Assembly: GCF_027532185.1 (NCBI RefSeq)
Contig: NZ_JAPZSV010000003.1
Location: 124,001-188,000, forward strand
Source of the DNA: Hylemonella sp.
GTDB lineage: Bacteria; Pseudomonadota; Gammaproteobacteria; Burkholderiales; Burkholderiaceae_C
DNA: 64,000 nt
Direction: 5' to 3'
The notes beneath the pieces were generated by a model. That model saw nothing but the letters and a program-made list of their open reading frames with translations, ran no database searches and was not told the origin of the DNA. A program made the translations under genes and the position numbers. Positions 27,072 to 34,934 of the stretch are shown here, piece by piece (the first letter of the stretch is position 1; each line of letters begins with the position of its first letter).

Positions 27072-27562
27072 GCCGTCTTCCCCTTCTGCTGCAGCAGCAC
27101 CAGCTCCTCGGCCAGCCAGCGGCGACGCACGTTGGCCACCCAGTAGGTGATGCTGGCAGCGATCAGCGCCAGGATCACGGCCGAGAAAGCCACCGTCAGA
27201 CTGCCTGAGACCTGGGCCAGATTGCCGTCGGACAGCGACTTGAGCGCCGGGCCCATGGGGATCATGGTGCCTACCAGGCCCAGCATGGGCGCGACCCGGC
27301 TGGCCAGACGCTCGGGTTCGAGCAGTTTGTGGGCATAGAGGTCGAGCTCGTCTTCGGTGGCTTCAGGCTTTCGCTCGACATAGCGCAGCAAGGGGAAGCC
27401 GCGCTGTCGACCTGTGTCCCGGCGCTGCCAGGCCTGCACGGCAAAGCCACCGAGCACGTAGAGCGAGTAGAGAAAAAGCAAGGCCACCAGCACGAGCACG
27501 GGCAGAAGAAACAGTTGCCCGATCTGGTACATCAGGGTTTCGATCATGGAGCTGGAGCTCAT
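27068..27562 (-). CDS. MotA/TolQ/ExbB-family proton channel protein
   Basis: This is a short (164-residue) inner-membrane ExbB/TolQ relative. A first helix spans about 16-42 (PVLVLVALLFLYSLYVLGGFAVQ). The conserved pair of helices lies at about 94-115 (RVAPMLGLVGTMIPMGPAL) and 125-150 (GSLTVAFSAVILALIAASITYWV). It is distinct from the full ExbB of the tonB operon. Its stop overlaps the start of the DUF2149 gene and its start overlaps the chaN stop, each by four bases. It probably forms a dedicated ion-driven motor for the periplasmic chelatase encoded upstream. That role is inference. Confidence 0.9.
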   Translation of the reverse strand: MSSSSMIETLMYQIGQLFLLPVLVLVALLFLYSLYVLGGFAVQAWQRRDTGRQRGFPLLRYVERKPEATEDELDLYAHKLLEPERLASRVAPMLGLVGTMIPMGPALKSLSDGNLAQVSGSLTVAFSAVILALIAASITYWVANVRRRWLAEELVLLQQKGKTA

Positions 27563-28488
27563 CGGGATTCCTTGGAAGCGGGTTGGGGAGACACAGGGTT
27601 GGAGGATTTGGGGCCGGCCAGACCGGGCAGCGGCATGGCACAGGGATCGGGGCGCTGCTTGCCGGTCGTGAACCAGAGCAGATCGAGACCCGCGCTGTCG
27701 TAGTCCTTGGGCACGGTCTGCCCCGCGTTCACCTCGACCAGGCCGATGGCGAGCGCACGTGCGGGCTCGACCAGGTGGCGCGGCACGGCGCGGTCGCGCC
27801 GGACATGACCGGCACCGGCGATCAGCACCACGGGGCCGGGCACACTGTCGAGCACGGCAGCCATGCGCGCATCCCGCGCACGCTGCGCACCTACCATGCC
27901 GGCCAGGATGGCTGGCGAGGGACGGTGGCCACAGTGGCCCTGGATCACATCGGTTTCCATCAGGCGCTGCTGCTCAGCATCGGCTGCTGGTGGTGCGGGC
28001 TGTTCGCCCAGCACGATGCGGCGCGCCTCGGCACGCGAGAGATTGGCCGCCAGCAGGGGCCAGCCCTGCTCGGCCGCGTGGGCGATGAGGTCACGGTACA
28101 TGGGCCAGCGCCAGCCCTTGCGGTTCAGCTGCCCGGCATCGGCCAGGGCTTCCGCATCGCGCAAACCAGCCTGCTGGGCCTGCCTGAGGGCGGCCTGATG
28201 TTCGGTGTCGAATTGCTCCAGGGCCAGTGCCGGCTTGAGACCGCGCGCGCTCAGGGCCTGCAGCATCTGCAGCTGGCGTGCATGGTGGGCTTCGCTGTCA
28301 TGCTGTTCGCCGAGCAGGACATAACGCGAGGCTGCGGCGCGCTGGAACAACTCGTCCAAGCGGATGTAAGCGCCGGCGTGCACGTCCCAGACGCGGTCCA
28401 GCAAGGGGTGAGGTTCTGTGGTCTGGGCCTGCGCTGCGGCCATCAGGCCCAGCGCCAGGGCCCAGGCCCCCAAAGTGCGTCGTTTCAT
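27559..28488 (-). CDS. ChaN-family haem-binding protein (exported)
   Basis: ChaN proteins are haem-binding members of the EreA/Tiki-like fold, and Campylobacter ChaN is iron-regulated and binds stacked haems. The 309-residue product has YVLLGEQHDSEAHH near residue 47, a GxxHD-type metal/haem site, and PVVLIAGAGHVRRDRAVPRHL near 218. The signal peptide ends AQA at residue 21 with no lipobox Cys, so it is probably soluble in the periplasm rather than a lipoprotein. I chose the ATG at 28488, which overlaps the cobN stop by four bases like its neighbours. An ATG 12 bases earlier is possible. Confidence 0.9.
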   Translation of the reverse strand: MKRRTLGAWALALGLMAAAQAQTTEPHPLLDRVWDVHAGAYIRLDELFQRAAASRYVLLGEQHDSEAHHARQLQMLQALSARGLKPALALEQFDTEHQAALRQAQQAGLRDAEALADAGQLNRKGWRWPMYRDLIAHAAEQGWPLLAANLSRAEARRIVLGEQPAPPAADAEQQRLMETDVIQGHCGHRPSPAILAGMVGAQRARDARMAAVLDSVPGPVVLIAGAGHVRRDRAVPRHLVEPARALAIGLVEVNAGQTVPKDYDSAGLDLLWFTTGKQRPDPCAMPLPGLAGPKSSNPVSPQPASKESR

Positions 28489-31400
28489 GCGCGTTTCCAC
28501 TGTCGCCAGCCTCCAAAGAACACCGCAGCGCCCAGGCAGGCCAGCATCAGCAGCATGCCCAGAGCCTGCACCACGGTCTGGGCCTCGGGCAGCACCTGCT
28601 CCAGCCGCATGCCCTCAACAATCGGCGGTGTCGGCGGCGCGGCTGCGGCCACGGCCTGGGCGTTGGCCGGCTGGGCCGCAATCGGCTTGCCCAGGCCGTA
28701 ACCAGGGAGGCCCACGTACTCCTGGAAGGTCATGTTGTCGCTGCGCACGTCGTGGCGGCGCGCGAGCTCACGGTAGCGCGCCTTGAGCTCTTCCAGCGTG
28801 GCGCGGTCGGGCTGCCAGTAGTCCTGGCGTGCAGTCTCGATCATGCGTTCCATCATCTGGGCCAGCGCGTGCGGGTTGTTCTTCTCGAACCAGTCCTTCA
28901 GGCCCAGCTTGTGCTTGTCGCGCACATAGACGTCGACGAACTCCTGCCACTGGTCGCTGCGCACGATCTCGCGTGCCACCGTGGTCCAGCCCGTGAAGTT
29001 GTTCATGCTGTCGAGCATCTGCAAGGTGCCAGCGTAACCCTCCTTCATCAGGCCCTGGATATGGCCCGGGTGGAAGTTGCGCGTGCCCAGCTCCTTGGCC
29101 AGGAAGTTGCTGGCGTGTTCAGCCTTGCCCGAACCGCTTCCGCGCAGGTTGGAGATGAAGAGTTCGGGCGCCTTGCCATCGAGGTAACGCACGGCCGTGG
29201 AGATGCCACCCAGGTACTGGAAGGGGTCGTCCGTGGTCAGCATGCCGTAGAGGTTGGAGGTGCGCGCCAGCACGGCGGCCTGCGTGCCCTTGAGGTGGGC
29301 GGCGTAAAGATTCAACTCCCCCGCGCCGCGTCCGCCGGCCTCCCGGGCCAGCTCGGCGCCGCTCTTGCCCCACTCGGTCTCGTCGGGACCGAAGGCGTAC
29401 TGCATGCGGCGCAGATAGAGCTCGGCCAGCCTGCGGTCCCCCTGCTCCTTGCCCTTCCAGGTGTCGGTGGCCAGGGCCGCGTCGTCCAGGCCCGATCCGT
29501 ATTCACCCGAGGCGCCCGAGTAGATGCGCGTCTCTCCCGCGCGCTGCGCGGCGTCGTGCCGCCAGCCCTGGGCCACGAGTTGCGCTGCGATGCGGCGACT
29601 GTTGGCCGCCACCGGGTTGTCGCCCTCTTCCACCGCCTGCGCCGCCAGCTGCGCGGCGCGCGCGAGCTGCTTCATGGTGTTGGGAAAATGGTCGCGGTAC
29701 AGGCCGGTGGCCGAGAGCACCACGTCGATGCGCGCACGGCCGAGCTGTGCGCGCGGCACGAGCTTGACGCTGACCACGCGCCCTCCCGCGTCCCATACCG
29801 GCTCCACCCCCAGTGCCCAGAGCGCCTGGGCCTCGAGCATGCCCTGGTGGCGCATGGTCTCGACCGACCAGAGCGTGAAGGTGAACTTGCTCGGCGTCTC
29901 GCCGGTCTTCTCGCGGTGGGCTGCGACGAGCTTGTCCAGCGCCTCCTTGCCCGCGGCCCAGGCCGCCCGGGTGGGCACACGCGAGGGGTCGAAGCCGTAG
30001 AGGTTGCGCCCCGTGGGCAGGCTGTCCGGACTCTTGACCGGATCACCACCATAGGAGGTGGGGATGTAGCGGCCACCCAGGGCCGCCAGGAGCGCGCTGG
30101 TTTCGCCCTCAGCCTTGAGATCGTCGTGCCAGCGACGGCCCTGCTCCAGCTGCTTCTTCAATTCGGCGGGCAGGCCATCCAGGGGCCGCCCTTCAGCCAG
30201 ATGGCTGCGCAGCAGAGTGTAGGGAGCGGTCTGCGTCATCTTCTGGTAGTCGGCGATCAGGGCCTCGTCTGCATCCTCTTGCCGGCCGTTGACATGGCGT
30301 GCCGCGGCTTCCCAGAATGGCTTGCCGAGCATCATCATCACGGTGTACAGGCGCCCCTGCTCGTCGGCGCCTCGGCCGAAGGTGTGCAGCCCCAGCGGGT
30401 GCACCGTCTGAGCCAGCTCGTGCAGGTGGTCGTGCAGCAGGGTGATGAAGGCCGGGAAGTCGGCCGTGATGCGCTCGCGGCTCCAGCCCATGTCCAGGGC
30501 GATGCGTTCCTTGATCACGGCAGCGGTGACCCGCTCGCGCAACTGCTCCTTTACGGCCCCCTCGTCCTGCGCCACCCATGCGTGCAGATCGTCGTGGATG
30601 GTGTTGAGCACGCTGTGCAGCCCGGCTGGTGCCATGGGCGGTGTCTGATGGCTCACGTTGACCGCGCGCCCGCGACGCTTGGTCTGCACCGCCTCGCCGA
30701 TGTTGTCGACGATGTAGGGATAAATCACGGGGATGTCCCCTAGGGCCAGCAGCGGGTCGTCGTCGACCGCGAGACCACGCTCCTTGCCTGGCAGCCACTC
30801 CTGCGTGCCATGGGTGCCATAGTGCACCAGCGCATCGGCGCGGAACTGCTGGCGCATCCAGAGATAGGCCGCCATGTACGAATGCGGCGGCGCGGCGCTC
30901 GTGGAATGGTAAATCTCCTTGGTCTTGGCATAGACGCTCTGCACCACGGGTTCACCGCGCGGTGGCTGCGGCGTGATGATGACGTTGCCCAGCTTGAGGC
31001 GCGGGATCACAAAAAACAGTTCACCCTTGCGACGCACCAGTAGCACGGAGTCTTCGGGCTTGCCAGCGGCGGCGATCCAGGCCTCGCGCCTGGCCTTGGG
31101 CAGGCTGTCCAGCCAATGCCTGTAGCTCGAGAGCGGCAGCAGATCGGCCAGGTCGTCACGCAACAGGGCCTCGAGCTCCTGCGTCGCCTGGCCCGGGCGG
31201 TAGTAGGGTTTGAGCAGGCGCTGCAAACTGGCCAGCAGCGGCTCGGCTGCCGGCGCCTCGGTACGGTAGCCTTGGGCCTTCATCACCGCCAGCGTCTGCT
31301 CGAAGCTCTTGGGCAGGTTCATATAGGACGCACCCAGGTTCTTCTCGCCCGGCGGGTAATTCCAGAACATGAAGGCCACGCGCTTGTCCGCCGGGCTCGT

Positions 31401-32513
31401 GTGCGCGAGTCGCGCGAGGGCCAGCGCCTTGTTCGCCACGGCAGAAGCCTGCTCGGGGATGGGCTGGAGCTGGTCGTTGGCGTCGTTGGCCGCGGCCACC
31501 ATGATGTCGTGCACACCCGCATACTCGGACTGGGCCAGATAGAAAGGCACATCCATCAGGGGAATGCCCACAGGGTCGTTGCGCCAGGCCTGCTCACCCC
31601 CCTTGCGGTAGGCCATGGCCTGGATCACCGGGATACCCAGCTGCTCAAAATCCGACCGACGGCCCTCGGGGTCCAGCGTGATCTGGGTGTTGATCAACAC
31701 ATCCGCCAGTCGCTTACCACCCGGTGCCAGCAAGGCCGGCAACTGGCCCTTGCCCATCACCGGGTTGTAGTAGGCCAGGGCCACGCCACCACCGGCTTCG
31801 ATGCGCGCGATCAGGTCATCGACCAAGCCGCTCTGCTCGGCCGCGATCGCTTGCTGGTGGAAAGCAATGGCCACCACAGGCTGCCCCGGCGCCACCGGGC
31901 CGCGCCAGTGCAGATAGGACGCCGTGTCTGGGAAGACCAGCGTGGGCGCCTTGGGGTGGTAGATGGCCGTGGCCGGAAAAACCTGAGGCGCCGTGATGCC
32001 CACCCAGGGCTTGCCCGCCAGATGCGCGGCCGCAGTGGCGAAGAAATTCGCACTGTTGGCGCGCCCGCCGTTGACGTAATAGGCATGTAGACGCAGGGCC
32101 AGCTCGTCGGGCAGACGGCTCCAGCGCGGCTGGGTGGTGTGCAGCCATAACACGGGCGTCTCGGATTGGGCCAGCGCGGGCAGCGCTGGTGCCAGACGCG
32201 CACCCATCTGTTCCTGGATGTGATCGCGCGGGGCGTCGAAGAACACCATGTCGTAGCCGGCCCAGAGGCTGGCATCGATGGTGCCCAGCTTCTCGACGAA
32301 GCGGGCCTCGACCTTGAGTCCATGCGGGGCAGCCGCCTCGGCCAGGATCTTGAACTTGCCGGGGCTGATGGGGGCTGTGGTGACGAAGAGCAGCGTACCC
32401 GCCGCCCAGGCTGCGGCCGGCATGAGCCAGGCCAGCAGCGTGAGCAGGACACGCCAGGGTGCAAAACACCTGCCCCCCCCTGATTTCGCCTTGTTGTGTG
32501 TAGTGGCTTGCAC
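28485..32513 (-). CDS. cobN: CobN-like tetrapyrrole chelatase, exported and membrane-anchored
   Basis: This is a 1342-residue protein of the CobN/BchH family, whose members insert metals into tetrapyrroles, and in the HmuS type reportedly remove iron from haem. The CobN motif HYGTHGTQEWLPGKERGLA lies near residue 565. Unlike cytosolic CobN it begins with a signal sequence (hydrophobic residues 21-38, ending AAAWA) and ends with a membrane helix (about 1308-1336) followed by a short basic tail. The main domain is therefore probably periplasmic. The start is a GTG with GAGAGG seven bases upstream. Codons 11-14 contain a run of eight G. It follows the receptor gene by 17 bases. No CobS/CobT ATPase partners are nearby. 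Confidence 0.92.
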   Translation of the reverse strand: MQATTHNKAKSGGGRCFAPWRVLLTLLAWLMPAAAWAAGTLLFVTTAPISPGKFKILAEAAAPHGLKVEARFVEKLGTIDASLWAGYDMVFFDAPRDHIQEQMGARLAPALPALAQSETPVLWLHTTQPRWSRLPDELALRLHAYYVNGGRANSANFFATAAAHLAGKPWVGITAPQVFPATAIYHPKAPTLVFPDTASYLHWRGPVAPGQPVVAIAFHQQAIAAEQSGLVDDLIARIEAGGGVALAYYNPVMGKGQLPALLAPGGKRLADVLINTQITLDPEGRRSDFEQLGIPVIQAMAYRKGGEQAWRNDPVGIPLMDVPFYLAQSEYAGVHDIMVAAANDANDQLQPIPEQASAVANKALALARLAHTSPADKRVAFMFWNYPPGEKNLGASYMNLPKSFEQTLAVMKAQGYRTEAPAAEPLLASLQRLLKPYYRPGQATQELEALLRDDLADLLPLSSYRHWLDSLPKARREAWIAAAGKPEDSVLLVRRKGELFFVIPRLKLGNVIITPQPPRGEPVVQSVYAKTKEIYHSTSAAPPHSYMAAYLWMRQQFRADALVHYGTHGTQEWLPGKERGLAVDDDPLLALGDIPVIYPYIVDNIGEAVQTKRRGRAVNVSHQTPPMAPAGLHSVLNTIHDDLHAWVAQDEGAVKEQLRERVTAAVIKERIALDMGWSRERITADFPAFITLLHDHLHELAQTVHPLGLHTFGRGADEQGRLYTVMMMLGKPFWEAAARHVNGRQEDADEALIADYQKMTQTAPYTLLRSHLAEGRPLDGLPAELKKQLEQGRRWHDDLKAEGETSALLAALGGRYIPTSYGGDPVKSPDSLPTGRNLYGFDPSRVPTRAAWAAGKEALDKLVAAHREKTGETPSKFTFTLWSVETMRHQGMLEAQALWALGVEPVWDAGGRVVSVKLVPRAQLGRARIDVVLSATGLYRDHFPNTMKQLARAAQLAAQAVEEGDNPVAANSRRIAAQLVAQGWRHDAAQRAGETRIYSGASGEYGSGLDDAALATDTWKGKEQGDRRLAELYLRRMQYAFGPDETEWGKSGAELAREAGGRGAGELNLYAAHLKGTQAAVLARTSNLYGMLTTDDPFQYLGGISTAVRYLDGKAPELFISNLRGSGSGKAEHASNFLAKELGTRNFHPGHIQGLMKEGYAGTLQMLDSMNNFTGWTTVAREIVRSDQWQEFVDVYVRDKHKLGLKDWFEKNNPHALAQMMERMIETARQDYWQPDRATLEELKARYRELARRHDVRSDNMTFQEYVGLPGYGLGKPIAAQPANAQAVAAAAPPTPPIVEGMRLEQVLPEAQTVVQALGMLLMLACLGAAVFFGGWRQWKRA

Positions 32514-32530
32514 CCCGGAACCTCTCGCTC

Positions 32531-34750
32531 TCAGAAACTGCGTGTCAGGCTGACTGTGAAATTGCGACCCGGCTGGCTGTAGGCGTCAATAACGTTGCTC
32601 GTAGCGCTCAGCCCACGGACATCAGCCCATTCGACATACTTCTTGTCAAAGAGGTTGCGCAGCCCCACATGCAACGTAGTGGCCTTGCTGAAGCTGTACC
32701 AGCCCGTGACATCAAACACCGCGTAACCCCCGGGCGTTGCCGCAGTGGTGCTGGCCGGTCGGTCCTGACGATGGACGGCCGTCATGCGAGTGACAGCCCC
32801 CCAACGGGCACCGCGCGCATAGCCCAGTCCCAGCACCAGTTTGTCAGGATCGACTGTTGCCAACGGCGTGGCGCCAGTCGCAGAGTAGGAGTCTCCCTTG
32901 ACGTGGGCATAAGCCGCCAGCACGTTCCAGCGCGGCGTAAATGCCCAGTCCCCCCGCAGTTCAAAGCCGCTGATCTTGACGCGGCTGAGGTTGATCGACT
33001 GGTAGACGTCGGGCGTCGGTGCCGTGTTGTCCTGCACCAGCTGGTTGTCCGCGATGAAGTTCTTGTAGCGTCCCTGAAACACCGCCATGCTGTAGCGTCG
33101 TTCGCTGTCGCGCCCGCGCAAGCCCAGCTCCAGGGTGTCGCTGGTTTCCGACTTGAGGTTGGGGTTACCAATCGAGGTATAGGGCTGCGCTGCCGTCAGG
33201 TTGGTCACGCCACCGTTGACCTGACTGGCCTTGGGCGCGCGAAAGCCACGCGCGTACTGTGCAAAGGGCTGCGCGAAAGGGGCAAGTTTCCAGATCGCGC
33301 CGAGTCGCGGCGAGACCGCCGAGTCGCTCAGCGTTGCAGGCTCAGTCGTGTTGTTTACACGGTAGTAGGCGTCGGGTTTGGGCGTGAGCTTGAAACTGTC
33401 GAAACGCACCCCCGGAGTGACACTGAATTGACCCACGCCGATCTCATCCTGGACATAGGCGCCGACCGTCTGGTAGTCGGTATCGGGAAAACTCTTGTTG
33501 GGAACAAACGCCGTGCCAGAGCTGTTGTAGCCATCCTTGAAAGACGTCACCTCGGTCTTCGCCAGATCCACGCCATAGACCAAGCGATGCTTGACGTCTT
33601 GACCGAGGTGGGTCTCCATCTGCACGTTTCCGCCGATGGTGTTCTCGCCATACTGGGTGTCACGCGTGCGCACCAGCGGTGCCGCTGATCGCGCCTCAAA
33701 GCCAAACTGCTTGTTGCTGCTCTCCTGGCTGTACAGACTGGCCGTCAGCAGATCAAACCAGGCATGCTGCGGCGCAAAGCGGTAGTCCAGCTTGACCAGA
33801 TCGCGCCGGATGTTTTCTTTCACCTCCACATCGGTCAGCGTGGCTGCGGCAAACGGGTCGCCGAAAAAGCTCAGGATGTCGGTGTTGTTCTCGCGTCGCA
33901 GTGACTCGGCGGAGATCTTGAACTGATGCGTCACGCTCGGCGTGAGCACCAGCTTGGCGAGGACGTAGTCCGACTGCGTCTCGGCCGGGTTGGGCGTCGT
34001 CCGGGAGCTGTTCGCCGCGTCATTGCTACCCATGTTCGAGGTCTCGTGGCCCCGACGCAGACTGGCCAGCACCATGCCCGAAACCGTGTCTCCCTTGAAG
34101 GCAAAGCTGGGGGCAAGTTGCCAGGAGCGGTCCACCGATGCGTAACCGGCCTTGAGATTGAATTGCGTGGGCTTGCCCAGGGTCAGCAGGTCTTGCGGGT
34201 CCTTGGTCACGAAGCTCACGGCGCCAGCCAGGCCATCGGAACCATACTGCGTGCTCGACGCCCCGCGCAGGATCTCGACCCGCTTGTAGCCTTCGGGGTC
34301 GATCATGTCACCGCGGCCTGCGGCATACGGACCGCTGGCGTAGGTGGACGGAAGGCTCACGCCATCGACCTGCAGGCGAACCTGATCGCCTTCGAGGCCC
34401 CGGATGTTCACGCCCTCGTTACCGGCACGCCCCGTCGCACTGAAGACGCCGGAGGCCCGATTGGGCTGTGCCCTCACCGAAACCCCGACCTCGTTGCGCA
34501 TCAGCTCTTCGAGATCCGTCGGGTTCTCGCGCGCTATGTCCTCGGCAGTGATGGAGGTGATCGTCGCCGGCACCTCATCGATCTCCTGCTCCACCCGGCT
34601 ACCGCTGACCACAACCTCCTTCATGGTGCGTCCCTGCGCCAGCTGTACGTCCGTGCTCTGCGCCCAGGCAACGCCGCCGCAGGCCAGGCCTACACCCAGC
34701 GCCAGCCGACTCAGGGAAAAACGACAGTTGCGTTCAGTCTGTGTGTTCAT
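32531..34750 (-). CDS. TonB-dependent receptor, haem/haemoglobin receptor family
   Basis: This is an outer-membrane 22-strand barrel receptor of about 739 residues. It has a signal peptide (ending AWA), a TonB-box-like MKEVVVSGSR, a plug domain with NIRGLEGDQVRLQVDGVSLP and RVEILRGASSTQYGSDGLAGAVSF, and a barrel ending in aromatic Phe. FRAP and NPNL boxes are present (about residues 555-590), as in haem receptors, but no His lies between them, although haem receptors usually carry one there. The ligand may therefore be another tetrapyrrole or metal complex. A Fur-like site lies 113-130 bases upstream. It heads the cobN operon. Confidence 0.92.
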   Translation of the reverse strand: MNTQTERNCRFSLSRLALGVGLACGGVAWAQSTDVQLAQGRTMKEVVVSGSRVEQEIDEVPATITSITAEDIARENPTDLEELMRNEVGVSVRAQPNRASGVFSATGRAGNEGVNIRGLEGDQVRLQVDGVSLPSTYASGPYAAGRGDMIDPEGYKRVEILRGASSTQYGSDGLAGAVSFVTKDPQDLLTLGKPTQFNLKAGYASVDRSWQLAPSFAFKGDTVSGMVLASLRRGHETSNMGSNDAANSSRTTPNPAETQSDYVLAKLVLTPSVTHQFKISAESLRRENNTDILSFFGDPFAAATLTDVEVKENIRRDLVKLDYRFAPQHAWFDLLTASLYSQESSNKQFGFEARSAAPLVRTRDTQYGENTIGGNVQMETHLGQDVKHRLVYGVDLAKTEVTSFKDGYNSSGTAFVPNKSFPDTDYQTVGAYVQDEIGVGQFSVTPGVRFDSFKLTPKPDAYYRVNNTTEPATLSDSAVSPRLGAIWKLAPFAQPFAQYARGFRAPKASQVNGGVTNLTAAQPYTSIGNPNLKSETSDTLELGLRGRDSERRYSMAVFQGRYKNFIADNQLVQDNTAPTPDVYQSINLSRVKISGFELRGDWAFTPRWNVLAAYAHVKGDSYSATGATPLATVDPDKLVLGLGYARGARWGAVTRMTAVHRQDRPASTTAATPGGYAVFDVTGWYSFSKATTLHVGLRNLFDKKYVEWADVRGLSATSNVIDAYSQPGRNFTVSLTRSF

Positions 34751-34862
34751 GTGTTCTGCCATCCAAGGAAGGGAAAAAAGGGTTGCTTTCGTCTCTGGCT
34801 GGCTGAACGACACAGCCCGGTGGGCCGCAGGTCTGGCTTGCTATGAAGAAACAGTATTTTAC

Positions 34863-34880
34863 ATGAGAATCATTTGTATT
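34863..34880 (-). promoter_or_regulatory. Fur-like box upstream of the haem-receptor/cobN operon
   Basis: ATGAGAATCATTTGTATT resembles overlapping NAT(A/T)AT Fur hexamers (consensus GATAATGATAATCATTATC). A minus-strand TAAAAT (34857-34862) next to it could be the -10 element, so Fur binding would block it. The rest of the 184-base gap between the two receptor genes shows nothing else recognisable, and no cobalamin riboswitch boxes. Confidence 0.65.
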
Positions 34881-34934
34881 TAATAAATTGACGACAAAAT
34901 GCCACGACGGCCGGAACAGCCAGGCACCTGCTGC

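Noticed and set aside
34751-34934. Possible cobalamin riboswitch before the receptor-cobN operon
   Set aside because: I looked for B12-box-like conserved segments and a large leader. The gap has only a Fur-like site and a short leader.
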